Counted from the stretch's first letter, positions 26,029-34,205 are shown. The stretch is 64,000 nt of DNA from Clostridia bacterium (GCA_017455565.1 JAFSZV010000049.1:1-64000); one strand, 5' to 3'. The notes: generated by a model from the sequence alone, not told the origin. A program made the numbers and translations.

Positions 26029-26865
26029 TTGATTTCGGTCACGCTGCTTTCGGAAAACTATGTGAAGGACGTGTCCTGCCGGGCGGAGTTCGGCCTTGCC
26101 CTCTGGATCGACACGGAGGAAAGGCGCATTTTGTTCGACACCGGAGCGTCCGGGCTATTTTCCGAGAACGCGGCAAAAAAGGGGATCGATCTGAACGCGG
26201 CCGATCTTTGCGTCATCAGCCACGGGCATTTTGACCATACCGGCGGCATGCTTTGCTTCTGCCGGGAAAACCGCGGGGCGAAAATCTATATCCACCGGGA
26301 CGCCTTCGGCGTGACCTACGGCGCCACCGGCGGACAAATCGACGGTTACGACTGCGGCATCCGCTGGAACGGGGAAGAGCTGATGCCCCTGCGGGACCGC
26401 CTCGTTTTGACCGGCGGCCCGCTGTTTCTGGATGAAGACGCCGTGATTTCGGGGACGATCCCCGACGTGCCGGAACTTCAGCCGGCAGAGGCATTTTTCC
26501 GGCCGGACGGCGCGGGCGGCCTGCGCCGCGACACCATGTCCCACGAGCAGTTTCTGGCCATCCGGCAGAAAGGGAAGGGCATCGTACTTTTTTCCGGGTG
26601 CAGCCACAAGGGGATCGTGGCCGCGGCGCGGTACGCGAAGCGCCTCTTCCCCGGCGAGCCGCTGTATGCCGTCGTGGCGGGCATGCACCTCATCGGCGCG
26701 GACAACGCCACGCGCCGGCGGGTCATTGACTGCCTGGCGGAGGAAGAGCCAAAGCTGGTGGCGCCCATCCATTGCACCGGCCTGGCGGCCATTTGCATGA
26801 TGCGGGAGCGATTCGGCCACCGCTGTATCCTGACGGGCGCAGGGGGAACGCTCCGGTTTGACTGA
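26029..26865 (+). CDS. MBL-fold metal-dependent hydrolase (COG1237-like)
   Basis: This 278-aa metallo-beta-lactamase-fold protein has the metal motif SHGHFDHTGGM, an early FDTGASGLF strand, a GCSHKGI motif and late GMHLIGA and APIHCTGL histidines. This pattern matches the COG1237 group annotated as 7,8-dihydropterin-6-methyl-4-aminobenzene-phosphate-synthase-like; the true substrate in bacteria is unclear. I chose the TTG at 26029, preceded by GGAGGTGAGG; the ATG at 25999 has no ribosome site. It is transcribed alone, followed by the decayed IS110 element. Confidence 0.85.
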   Translation: MISVTLLSENYVKDVSCRAEFGLALWIDTEERRILFDTGASGLFSENAAKKGIDLNAADLCVISHGHFDHTGGMLCFCRENRGAKIYIHRDAFGVTYGATGGQIDGYDCGIRWNGEELMPLRDRLVLTGGPLFLDEDAVISGTIPDVPELQPAEAFFRPDGAGGLRRDTMSHEQFLAIRQKGKGIVLFSGCSHKGIVAAARYAKRLFPGEPLYAVVAGMHLIGADNATRRRVIDCLAEEEPKLVAPIHCTGLAAICMMRERFGHRCILTGAGGTLRFD

Positions 26866-26870
26866 GCGCC

Positions 26871-26890
26871 CCGTCACCGACGGTTGTTTT
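26871..26890 (+). terminator. Weak terminator after the MBL gene
   Basis: CCGTC, a 3-nt loop and GACGG are followed by TTGTTTTT. Confidence 0.5.
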
Positions 26891-27016
26891 TGGAAAGTCC
26901 CACTGCAACATTTTTTTAGGAGAAAAAGGTTGAAGCATTGTAACTGAAGCACCATACCGAAAAAAGCGCACGAAAACAGACCACCTCGGAGTGGCCGAGC
27001 ATCTTTGAAGATAAAG

Positions 27017-27978
27017 TTATGCAGAAATAGGAGAAATAACCAGGTAACTCTGACGCTGGGGGATAAAGATAGATTCCTCAACGGAAGCCTCCCTGTGAAC
27101 AAGAGGCTTGTCAGGTTTGCGGTAAAGCTCCGCATGGTACGGCTCGTTCTTCTTGAGGATGTTGTAGATGACATTCGGCAGCATCCGGGCGATAGCAATG
27201 ATAGCTTTCTTGTGCCCGCGCCGCTTTTCAAGATTGAGGCAGCGGCTAAGGATAAGCGACTCCAGATTGGCTCTACAGAGTTCGAGGCCATCCAGGTGAG
27301 AATGGATAATGCGGAGCTTTTCAGCCTGTTCAACACACAGTTCTTTGTTCACAGCAGCAAGGGCTTCCTCGTCAGTCGCTTTTATGGCTCTGGTACGAAA
27401 TGAAGAAACGTCAGTAATGCGCTCAGTTGGATTTTCCGGCAGGCGAGTCGTGATAGCGGTAGTTGCCTTGCCGAATACGTCCGAGAACACGTCGTCCAAC
27501 TTGATATTGGACACGGTAAGACAGTTCTGAGCACGTTTTTTCGCCGGTCGTAAAACGGGTAAAGCTTCCAGCGGTATCGTACCAGATCCCGAAGCTGGCG
27601 AATATCTGCCGGAGGAATAAAGCTCCCGGAAACCAGATCGTGCTTAAAAATGTCCGCGATCCACTTGGCATCCTTCTTGTCGGTCTTCTTGCCTCGAATC
27701 GCTTTGACGTACTTCGGGTGAGCAAGAACGATTTTACAGGTCGGTTCCAGGATGTTGCAAATGAGAATCCAGTATTTACCCGTGGACTCCATACACACAT
27801 CCTTGCAGTCATGCTCTGCCAGCCATGCGGCACAGCGGCGCAGGCCGCCGGGGAAAGTGGAGAATCTCTTACTCGTGTAAGTGGTAACGCCTTGGTTGTT
27901 TGTGGTAGCAATACAAGCGACGAGGAACGACTTGTGGACATCCATTCCACAACAGATGGGGTAAACGAGCTTGAGCAT
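27017..27978 (-). pseudogene. IS110-family transposase, frameshifted and internally deleted
   Basis: The N-terminal part (from ATG 27978) has the DEDD RuvC-like features of IS110: CGMDVHKSFLVACIA, then CMESTGKYW and RGKKTDKKDAKWIAD. Between about 27534 and 27570 at least two small frame changes occur, after which the reading continues in another frame as [20 protein letters not shown]. Further on, LESLILSRC jumps directly to [19 protein letters not shown] near 27237. The roughly 85-residue segment of the family carrying the PGIG helix-hairpin-helix region and the catalytic serine domain is missing. The gene cannot make an active recombinase. Confidence 0.88.
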
Positions 27979-28072
27979 AATACATCCCCTCAAAGCAGTA
28001 TTCGAGGGAACAGGCAGGGACTGGACACTCGCTGAAAGATTGAAGTAGTCCGTCTCTCCAAAGATAAGGTTA

Positions 28073-28181
28073 CAGGGTACGAAGCCCTACACGTTTGTGC
28101 TTGAAAGAGCATCCGGCACACATAACATTCAGTTCAGCACAGGGCTGAGCCTACTCACCTCCACGTGCTCTGTAGTGTGCC
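28073..28181 (-). ncRNA. Possible relic of an IS110 bridge RNA
   Basis: In the non-coding end upstream of the transposase, GGCACAC (28175-28181 read on minus) pairs with GTGTGCC (28115-28121). This encloses AGCAC/GTGCT (28165-28169 with 28136-28140) and a GGCTCAGCC mini-stem; a second stem AGGG/CCCT lies at 28073-28090. Nested stem-loops with internal loops here match the layout of bridge RNAs in IS110 elements. Function is doubtful because the transposase is dead. Confidence 0.4.
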
Positions 28182-28285
28182 TGCTCCCTCAAGCCAATTC
28201 TAACAGATTTTAGTCAGCTGCGGTAGAGGCACTGGTTTCATGCCTTTTTGTGCCTTCCGTGCAGCGGAAAGGTATGGTCATAAAC

Positions 28286-29701
28286 ATGGAAAAGGAGAAA
28301 AAACGCAAATTCAGAGTCCCGCACGTATTCTCTTTGCTGATGATCATCATCCTGATCTGCGCCATTTTGTCGTATATCGTCCCGGCTGGCAGCTACGAGC
28401 GTGTGGATTTCATTGATCCCAACACCGGAAAGTCCCGCACCATCATCGACGCGGATTCCTTCCAGTATATCGAGCGGACTCCCGTCAGCCTGATGACCCT
28501 GCTGTCCTCGCTGGCAGGCGGCATGGCGCAGGTATCCGACATCATTTTCTTTGTGTTCATCGTAGGCGGATCCATCGCCGTTCTGCAGGCCAGCGGCGCT
28601 ATTGAGGGCGGCCTGATGGGCCTGGCAAAACGGCTGAAGGGCTATGAAATCATCGTCATTCCCGTGATTATGGTCCTCATCACTACGTTGGGCGTCATTA
28701 TGGGCGCCTGCGAAGAAATGATCCCCCTGATCCCCATCATGGTGGCGCTGGCGCTCCAGATCGGATTTGACTCGATCACCGGCACCGCCATGATCATCGG
28801 CTCCACCGCGGCCGGTTTCTCCTGCTCGGTGCTCAACCCCTTCAACGTGGGCGTGGCGCAGGGCATTGCCGAGCTGCCCGCCTTCAGCGGCGCATGGTAT
28901 CGTATCATCATGGCCATTATCATGCTGGGCGTGACCATCTTCATGGTCTGCCGCTATGCGCTCAAGGTCAAGAAAAACCCCGCGTTCAGCTCTATGCACG
29001 AGTTTGACAAGACCCGCGAAGAGGTCAGCGTGGAAGAAAAGGACGTGAAGTTCGGCGTCCGCGAAAAGATCTGCCTGGTGATCTTCGTCCTCACCATCGT
29101 TTTTCTGGTGTGGGGCGTTATCCAGAAAGGCTGGTATTTCTATGAGATCGGCGCCCTGTTTCTGGGAATGGCCATTCTGGTGGCCATCGTCAGCAACATG
29201 GGTCTCAACGGCTTTGGCAAGGCCCTGTCCGAAGGCATGACCAATATCTGCTCCGGCGCGCTGGTCATCGGCGTTGCCAACGGTATTTTGTGGATCCTGA
29301 CTCAGGGCAACATCCTGGACACCATCCTCCACGCCGCCGCCAGCGTCCTGACCCATTTGCCCTCATGGCTGTCCGCCGTGGGCATGTATATCTTCCAGTG
29401 CCTGATGAACTATCTGATTCCCTCGGGCTCCGGCCAGGCCGCGGTCACCATGCCCATCCTTGCGCCGCTGTCTGACCTGGTGGGCGTCACCCGTCAGACC
29501 GCGGTCATCGCTTTCCAGCTGGGCGACGGCATCTCCAACGCCATTACTCCCACCAGCGGCGTGCTGATGGCTTCTCTGGCTCTGGCAAAGATCCCATGGG
29601 AAAAGTGGGCCAAGTGGTTTCTTCCCATTATGCTGGTTCAATACGGCATCGGCATCGTGTTCGTGATTGTGGCGCAGCTGATCCAGCTGGGACCGTTCTA
29701 A
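28286..29701 (+). CDS. YfcC/DcuC-superfamily membrane transporter
   Basis: This 471-aa integral membrane protein has about 11-12 predicted helices. The pattern starts with RVPHVFSLLMIIILICAILSY and has the paired re-entrant-type motifs GACEEMIPLIPIMVAL and IPSGSGQAAVTMPILAPL, typical of the YfcC/ArcD-like branch that moves amino acids or dicarboxylates. I chose the ATG at 28286 (MEKEKKRKFRVPH); an upstream ATG at 28274 sits too close to its GGAAAGG. An M20 amidohydrolase follows 72 bp downstream, like AbgT-AbgB pairs, so the substrate may be an acylated amino acid or peptide (inference). The IS110 relic lies just upstream. Confidence 0.88.
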   Translation: MEKEKKRKFRVPHVFSLLMIIILICAILSYIVPAGSYERVDFIDPNTGKSRTIIDADSFQYIERTPVSLMTLLSSLAGGMAQVSDIIFFVFIVGGSIAVLQASGAIEGGLMGLAKRLKGYEIIVIPVIMVLITTLGVIMGACEEMIPLIPIMVALALQIGFDSITGTAMIIGSTAAGFSCSVLNPFNVGVAQGIAELPAFSGAWYRIIMAIIMLGVTIFMVCRYALKVKKNPAFSSMHEFDKTREEVSVEEKDVKFGVREKICLVIFVLTIVFLVWGVIQKGWYFYEIGALFLGMAILVAIVSNMGLNGFGKALSEGMTNICSGALVIGVANGILWILTQGNILDTILHAAASVLTHLPSWLSAVGMYIFQCLMNYLIPSGSGQAAVTMPILAPLSDLVGVTRQTAVIAFQLGDGISNAITPTSGVLMASLALAKIPWEKWAKWFLPIMLVQYGIGIVFVIVAQLIQLGPF

Positions 29702-29717
29702 TTCGTTATCTTACGCT

Positions 29718-29759
29718 GGATATGCTCCCGCTTTTGCAGGGCGGGGGCATATCCCCGTT
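29718..29759 (+). terminator. Strong intergenic hairpin between transporter and hydrolase
   Basis: GGATATGC...GCATATCC encloses a CCCGC/GCGGG stem and is followed by CCGTTTTC. It is terminator-like but lies within a probable operon, so it may set the mRNA ratio of the two genes. Confidence 0.55.
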
Positions 29760-29773
29760 TTCAGGAGGTATTT

Positions 29774-30961
29774 ATGGATCAAAAAATCATTCAACGTGTA
29801 TCCAATCTTGTCGATTCCCTGCGGGACGAGATGGTGGAGATGTCTCTCGCCATCCACGAGCATCCCGAGCTGGGCCATCGGGAGTTTTTTGCCAAGGGCC
29901 TGCAGGTGGAAAAGCTGCGGCGCTACGGCTTTGCGGTGGAAGAGAACTACTGCGACATTCCCACCGCCTACTGCGCCGTTTATCGGGGCAAAAAGCCCGG
30001 CCCGAAGATCGCCATGCTGGCGGAATACGACGCGCTGCCCAAGCTGGGCCACGGCTGCGGCCACAACCTGATCTGCATGATGTCGCTGGCCTCGGCCATT
30101 GCCATGCGGGAGTTCGCGGATGAATACGGTGCCGAGATTTATGTGATCGGCACCCCCGCGGAAGAGACCGCCGGCTCCAAAGTGGAGATGTCCCGTAAGG
30201 GCGCCTTCCGGGATCTGGACGTGGCCATGATGGCCCATCCCGCCAACCGCGACGAAAGCTCCATGAACTCCATGGCAATTTGCGTGCGGCGGTTTGAGTT
30301 TTTCGGCAAGACTTCTCACGCGGCCTCGGCGCCGGAGGAGGGTCTTAACGCGTTGGACGCCATGATCAATTTCTTCAACTTGGTCAACGCCCTGCGGCAG
30401 CAGACCCGGGACGACGTTCGTATCCACGGCGTCATCCGGAACGGCGGCGAAGCCCCCAACATCATTCCCGACTATACCGACGCGCTGTTCTATATCCGCT
30501 CCAGCAAGACCTATCAACTGGACGCCGTGGCCAGGCGGGTGGAGGACTGCGCCCGCGGCGCGGCGCTGGGCACCGGCACCACCGTCAAGATCTCCCGGGA
30601 CGAGGAGGATTTTAAGGATACCAACAGCAACCAGTATCTCAATGAACTGGCGTGCCGGCAGGTGGAGAAGTTTGGCGTGACCATCCACCGGATAGGCGAT
30701 AAGCCTCATATGGGCTCTTCCGATGTGGGTAACGTGAGCTATGAGTGCCCCGCCATTCAGCTCCAAAGCTGGATGGGCCCCCGTGCGGGCGGCCAGTATT
30801 ACGCCCACACCGCCGAGTTTTGCGAGATGGCCCGCTCCCAGAGCGCCTTTGACAATTCTTTCCGCTATGCCAAGGGCTTTGTGCTCACCGCCATTGAGCT
30901 GATGACTGACCCTGCGCACCTCAAAGCCATCAAGGAAGAGTTTGCCAAGATCAATCGGTAA
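29774..30961 (+). CDS. M20-family metal-dependent amidohydrolase / peptidase
   Basis: This 395-aa cytoplasmic enzyme hydrolyses N-acyl amino acids or dipeptides with a two-metal site. Features are AMLAEYDALPKLGHGCGHNL (metal ligands Asp and His, HGCGHN box), GTPAEETAGSK with the catalytic Glu and bridging Glu, KTSHAASAPEEGLNALDA in the lid domain, and a late MGSSDVGNVS metal-ligand segment. It is closest to the AbgB/IAA-hydrolase branch of M20. AGGAGG precedes the ATG. Downstream of a YfcC-type transporter, it probably cleaves what that transporter imports. Confidence 0.92.
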   Translation: MDQKIIQRVSNLVDSLRDEMVEMSLAIHEHPELGHREFFAKGLQVEKLRRYGFAVEENYCDIPTAYCAVYRGKKPGPKIAMLAEYDALPKLGHGCGHNLICMMSLASAIAMREFADEYGAEIYVIGTPAEETAGSKVEMSRKGAFRDLDVAMMAHPANRDESSMNSMAICVRRFEFFGKTSHAASAPEEGLNALDAMINFFNLVNALRQQTRDDVRIHGVIRNGGEAPNIIPDYTDALFYIRSSKTYQLDAVARRVEDCARGAALGTGTTVKISRDEEDFKDTNSNQYLNELACRQVEKFGVTIHRIGDKPHMGSSDVGNVSYECPAIQLQSWMGPRAGGQYYAHTAEFCEMARSQSAFDNSFRYAKGFVLTAIELMTDPAHLKAIKEEFAKINR

Positions 30962-30979
30962 AACCCCAGTTATAAGAGG

Positions 30980-31010
30980 CAAGGCCGCGGATGATTCGCG
31001 GCCTTGTTTC
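30980..31010 (+). terminator. Terminator after the M20 gene
   Basis: CAAGGCCGCG, a 7-nt loop and CGCGGCCTTG are followed by TTTC. Confidence 0.8.
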
Positions 31011-31011
31011 A

Positions 31012-31050
31012 TAAAAAAGAAAACCCCACAAAACAAAGGGTTTCGTGGGG
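31012..31050 (-). terminator. Terminator of the tRNA-Thr gene
   Basis: On the minus strand CCCCAC and GTGGGG form a stem followed by TTTTCTTTTTT, immediately after the tRNA. Confidence 0.75.
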
Positions 31051-31051
31051 A

Positions 31052-31127
31052 TGGAGCTGGAAACGTGACTTGAACACGCGACCTGCTGATTACGAATCAG
31101 CTGCTCTACCGACTGAGCTATTCCAGC
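31052..31127 (-). tRNA. tRNA-Thr (anticodon CGU)
   Basis: The 76-nt sequence folds as a complete cloverleaf with the CCA end encoded. The acceptor stem is GCTGGAA paired with TTCCAGC, and the D-arm contains AGCTCAGTCGGTAGAGC. The anticodon arm is GCTGA, loop TTCGTAA, TCAGC, giving anticodon CGT. The T-arm contains GTTCAAGTC. It is transcribed leftward and followed by its own terminator. The predicted promoter lies about 150 bp upstream, behind a degenerate copy of the tRNA 5' half. Confidence 0.96.
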
Positions 31128-31218
31128 AAAAACGAGTACAAACCAGAAGGATCGGCGGCTCTGCGGGCGGCTAAGAGCTGCTGCGCGGTTGCCGCCCCGC
31201 ACGCCCGCTGCGGCGGGT

Positions 31219-31240
31219 GTATCGACTGAGTGATTCCAGC
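31219..31240 (-). repeat. Degenerate copy of the tRNA-Thr 5' end
   Basis: On the minus strand GCTGGAATCACTCAGTCGATAC matches the first 22 nt of the intact tRNA (31106-31127) at 18 positions. The rest of a tRNA is absent. It lies about 33 nt downstream of the promoter, where the original tRNA would be expected. Confidence 0.6.
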
Positions 31241-31272
31241 AAATCAAGCGGCCGCTTTTCGGCTGCCCATAT

Positions 31273-31301
31273 ATCATAACGGATTTTTTGGAAAAAATCA
31301 A
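31273..31301 (-). promoter_or_regulatory. Promoter for tRNA-Thr
   Basis: On the minus strand TTGATT and TATGAT are spaced by 17 bp. Confidence 0.6.
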
Positions 31302-31310
31302 GTGCTAATT

Positions 31311-32048
31311 TCAAGTGTTTTCTTTTGCCAGCGCATTCCGCACGGCGGCGACGGTCTCGGGGATGGTTTCGTGCCGGAGCTGGCGTACGTCAAAGTTGGC
31401 CAGCTTGAAGATTACCTGCATCACCGGGCCGGAAAGCAGCACCAGAATGATGGTGCCCACGCCCACCGTGCCCCCCAGGATCCAACCCAGGAGCAGGGCG
31501 CAGCCCTCCAGCGCCACGCGGATGCCGCCCACAGGCCACTTTTTCAGCCGACGGGTCAGAACCACCATCAGACCGTCCCGGGGACCCGAGCCCAGCCGCG
31601 CCGACATATAAACGTACATGCCAAAGGCGGCGGGAAGCAGGCTCAGCGTGCATAAGAGCAGGCGGGGCGCCGGACTGACACTCAGGGGAAGCCCGCGGTA
31701 ATCGGGCAAAAGTGCCAGCCCGGGAATCATGTCGCCGGTGCAGAAGTCCACGATGTTGCCGCAGATCAGAATATTGATAAAAGTGCCGAAGCCCACCTTT
31801 TCCTTGCAGAGGACGTCGATCAGAAGGATGATCAGACCGATGGTGATGTTGGCGCGGCCAAAGGTGATGAGATCGCCGCCGTTGGGCAGAATGATGCCGA
31901 TGCGCCCCTGCAAAAACTTTGCCATGCCGTCGCTCAACACATCCCAGGGCTCCATGCCCAGATCGGCAACCAGCGCCATAGCCGAGCCAAAGCTCATGAT
32001 GGCAAGACCGGTGAGCAGCCGGATGAATTTCAACACGATCCTTTTCAT
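31311..32048 (-). CDS. YczE/YitT-type multi-pass membrane protein
   Basis: This 245-aa protein has about five to six predicted membrane helices. It shows the pattern of the YczE/YyaS group: an N-terminal LTGLAIMSFGSAMALVADLG helix, MEPWDVLSDGMAK, and a later SARLGSGPRDGLMVVLTRR that repeats the GxxPWDxL-type theme. The ATG at 32048 has GGAGGCG six bases upstream; the frame is open further upstream (to 32213) but without support. Function is unknown; some relatives are linked to regulation of antibiotic synthesis. It is transcribed toward the tRNA gene. Confidence 0.8.
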   Translation of the reverse strand: MKRIVLKFIRLLTGLAIMSFGSAMALVADLGMEPWDVLSDGMAKFLQGRIGIILPNGGDLITFGRANITIGLIILLIDVLCKEKVGFGTFINILICGNIVDFCTGDMIPGLALLPDYRGLPLSVSPAPRLLLCTLSLLPAAFGMYVYMSARLGSGPRDGLMVVLTRRLKKWPVGGIRVALEGCALLLGWILGGTVGVGTIILVLLSGPVMQVIFKLANFDVRQLRHETIPETVAAVRNALAKENT

Positions 32049-32127
32049 GAAACGCCTCCAAAGGTGGAAATTGGGATTGGATATCATCATATCACGGGGA
32101 TTTTTGCCCGTCAACCGAAACTTTTGC

Positions 32128-32156
32128 TTGACTTTTGGCGCGGGGATGTGTATCAT
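32128..32156 (+). promoter_or_regulatory. Promoter of rpsF-ssb-rpsR
   Basis: TTGACT and TATCAT are spaced by 17 bp, 62 bp upstream of rpsF. Confidence 0.65.
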
Positions 32157-32218
32157 TACTATGTTATCCTTGTCTGCGTTATGCGCAGGCCATTTGTCCA
32201 AAAGGAGGTGCAAGAATC

Positions 32219-32512
32219 ATGCCGAAAATCAACGGTAAGTACGAGACGATCTTCATCGTTAACGCCACGCTGTCTGAAGAGGATATCAATGCCGTGGTGG
32301 AGAAGTTTACCAGCCTGATCGCCGAGAACGGTGAGATCACCAAGATCGATCAGTGGGGCAAGCGCCGCATGGCGTATCCCATCGATGACATGCCCGAGGG
32401 ATACTACGTCCTGGTGGAGTTCGACAGCAAGCCCGAATTCCCCGCCGAGCTCGATCGTATCTACAAGATCACCGACGGCATCATCCGCTCTATTATCGTC
32501 GCGAAGGAATAA
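32219..32512 (+). CDS. rpsF: 30S ribosomal protein bS6
   Basis: The 97-aa protein has the S6 pattern YETIFIVNATLSEED at the start, then WGKRRMAYPIDDMPEGYYVLVEF with the rRNA-binding KRxxAYPI motif. The ATG at 32219 follows AAAGGAGGTG; the frame is open upstream to 32135 but that part covers the promoter. It is first in the rpsF-ssb-rpsR operon, which is conserved in Firmicutes. S6 binds S18, encoded two genes on. Confidence 0.98.
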   Translation: MPKINGKYETIFIVNATLSEEDINAVVEKFTSLIAENGEITKIDQWGKRRMAYPIDDMPEGYYVLVEFDSKPEFPAELDRIYKITDGIIRSIIVAKE

Positions 32513-32525
32513 AGGGAGGGTAAAA

Positions 32526-32957
32526 ATGCTGAACAAAGCTATTCTCATGGGCAGATTGACTGCCGATCCCGAGCTTCGCAAGACGCAGAACGGAACTTCC
32601 GTCACGTCATTCACCCTTGCCGTCAACCGCAGCTACACCCGCTCCGGCGAACAGCCCCAGACCGACTTCATTGACGTGGTCGCCTGGAGAAACACCGCCG
32701 AGTTTGTCAGCCGCTATTTCGTCAAGGGCCAGCTTGTGGCCGTGGAGGGTCAAATTCAGACCCGGACCTGGGAAGACAAGAACGGTCAGAAGCGCAAATC
32801 AGTGGAGGTCGTGGCCAGCGAGGTCTTTTTTGCTGAGCCCAAGCGCGACAGCCAGCCCCGCCACGAGAACGCGGGCGGCTTCGATCCCATGGGCGCCGAT
32901 TTGAGCGGTAACGAGTTTGCCGCGCTGCCCGGCGACGACAACGATCTCCCGTTTTAA
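32526..32957 (+). CDS. ssb: Single-stranded DNA-binding protein
   Basis: This 143-aa SSB has an N-terminal OB fold (MLNKAILMGRLTADPELRKT, then FTLAVNRSY and DFIDVVAWRNTAEFV) and a disordered linker. It ends in the acidic tip DDNDLPF that recruits repair and replication proteins. AGGGAGGG precedes the ATG. It lies between rpsF and rpsR in the standard operon. Confidence 0.98.
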   Translation: MLNKAILMGRLTADPELRKTQNGTSVTSFTLAVNRSYTRSGEQPQTDFIDVVAWRNTAEFVSRYFVKGQLVAVEGQIQTRTWEDKNGQKRKSVEVVASEVFFAEPKRDSQPRHENAGGFDPMGADLSGNEFAALPGDDNDLPF

Positions 32958-32981
32958 CCTTTTCAGAAGGAGGAACGATTC

Positions 32982-33236
32982 ATGGAAAAAGAGAACACCA
33001 GACCCGAGCGTCCGGCCCGCGACAATCGCCGCCGCCGCAAGGTTTGCCAGTTCTGCGTGGATAAGGTCGAGAGCATCGATTTCAAGGATGCCGCCAAGCT
33101 GCGGAAGTACACTTCCGACCGCGGCAAGATCCTGCCCCGGCGTATGACCGGCACCTGCGCCATGCATCAGCGTCAGCTGACCACGGCCATCAAGCGCGCC
33201 CGTCACATCGCGTTGCTGCCCTACACCGCAGACTGA
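32982..33236 (+). CDS. rpsR: 30S ribosomal protein bS18
   Basis: The 84-aa protein has a basic N-terminal tail and the S18 core: [23 protein letters not shown], then [20 protein letters not shown]. The CQFC and later Cys suggest a zinc-binding S18 form. AGAAGGAGG precedes the ATG. It is the last gene of the rpsF operon; a terminator follows the TGA. Confidence 0.98.
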   Translation: MEKENTRPERPARDNRRRRKVCQFCVDKVESIDFKDAAKLRKYTSDRGKILPRRMTGTCAMHQRQLTTAIKRARHIALLPYTAD

Positions 33237-33251
33237 GCGTCACACGAAACC

Positions 33252-33278
33252 AAGCACCTCCGGGGGGGGTGCTTTTTC
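33252..33278 (+). terminator. Terminator of the rpsF operon
   Basis: AAGCACC and GGTGCTT close a G-rich loop and are followed by TTTC. Confidence 0.8.
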
Positions 33279-33309
33279 GTTTTCGCGGGGCGCGGCAGGC
33301 GGCTTTCGG

Positions 33310-33338
33310 TTGACATTCCGCGACAAAACGGGTAAACT
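33310..33338 (+). promoter_or_regulatory. Promoter for the cytidylate-kinase-like gene
   Basis: TTGACA and TAAACT are spaced by 17 bp. Confidence 0.6.
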
Positions 33339-33387
33339 TGAAAAAACGGGAATGATCCTGTTGAAAACAGAAAGGCAGCGTTGTTTT

Positions 33388-34008
33388 ATGAATGATATCA
33401 TTATCACCATCAGCCGGCAATACGGCAGCGCCGGCCGCCAGATCGGGGGAAAAGCGGCCGATGCGCTGAACATCCCCTTTTACGATAAGGAGATCATCGA
33501 CCTGGCCGCCAAAGAGAGCGGCCTTGCCGTCGATTTTATCCGCGGGCAGGAAAAGAAGCTGACCCAGAGCCTGCTGTTTTCCATCGTCACCAATTTCACC
33601 GCCTCCGGCAGCGCCTACAGTCCCAATATGCTCTCGCTGGCCGATCAGGTCTATCTGGCCGAGGCCAACGCCATCCGGGCGCTGGCGGACAAGGGACCCT
33701 GCGTTATCGTGGGCCGCTGCGCCGCCGCCGTGCTCAAGAACGAGAAGCCGCTGCTGCGGGTTTTCATCTCGGCCGACCTGGAGTCCCGCTGCAGGCGGGC
33801 CGTCAGTGAATATGGCGACAGCGAGGAGAACATCAAAAAGACCGTCCGCGATATTGACAAGCAGCGGGCGCGCTACTGCCAGCATTATTACGATCAGGCA
33901 TGGGAAGATGTGAACAACTACGATCTGTGCCTCAACAGCGACACCCTTGGCGTCGAAGGCTGCGTCAAGGTGATTTGCCGCGCCCGCGAGCTGCTGTCGG
34001 AAAAATAA
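33388..34008 (+). CDS. Cytidylate kinase-like protein
   Basis: This 206-aa P-loop-kinase-fold protein belongs to the Cytidylate_kin2 group, common in Clostridia beside or instead of Cmk. The N-terminus IIITISRQYGSAGRQIGGKAADALN is the characteristic variant P-loop (SRQYGSGG type). Later segments include PCVIVGRCAAAVLKN and RVFISADLESRCRRA, with a lid-like stretch KKTVRDIDKQRARYCQHYY. The ATG at 33388 has only a weak site (AAAGG, 13 bases away). The substrate nucleotide is not proven for this group. It has its own promoter and terminator. Confidence 0.85.
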   Translation: MNDIIITISRQYGSAGRQIGGKAADALNIPFYDKEIIDLAAKESGLAVDFIRGQEKKLTQSLLFSIVTNFTASGSAYSPNMLSLADQVYLAEANAIRALADKGPCVIVGRCAAAVLKNEKPLLRVFISADLESRCRRAVSEYGDSEENIKKTVRDIDKQRARYCQHYYDQAWEDVNNYDLCLNSDTLGVEGCVKVICRARELLSEK

Positions 34009-34018
34009 GCCGCGGGAT

Positions 34019-34056
34019 ACGGCGGGAGGCAAAAACGCCTTTCGCCGTTTGTTTTC
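34019..34056 (+). terminator. Terminator of the cytidylate-kinase-like gene
   Basis: ACGGCG/CGCCGT with an inner AGGC/GCCT stem is followed by TTGTTTT. Confidence 0.75.
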
Positions 34057-34097
34057 CTGCGAATCGTAAATAATATGTAAAAAGGTCCCGATTGCTT

Positions 34098-34126
34098 TTG
34101 ACAGTCCCGGGAAAAACCTTTAGAAT
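34098..34126 (+). promoter_or_regulatory. Promoter of the zinc-ribbon / DUF5685 / J-domain unit
   Basis: TTGACA and TAGAAT are spaced by 17 bp, 79 bp upstream of the first gene. Confidence 0.65.
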
Positions 34127-34205
34127 AGAACAGGACCTGCGGAACGTTCTGTCCGCAGGCACGGCGTTTCCCCATCACATCGCGCTCTACTGGAGGCATT
34201 ACTTT

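Larger units (their letters stand above)
26990..28210 (-). mobile_element. Decayed IS110-family insertion sequence (ends approximate)
   Basis: The element holds a broken IS110 transposase (27017-27978) and, upstream of it on the same strand, about 230 bp of non-coding DNA (27979-28210) with strong RNA-folding potential, as in IS110 elements that encode a bridge RNA beside the transposase. Codon use and G+C differ from the host genes. Boundaries are estimated, since IS110 elements lack long terminal repeats; no target duplication is visible. It separates the MBL gene from the YfcC transporter. Confidence 0.75.
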
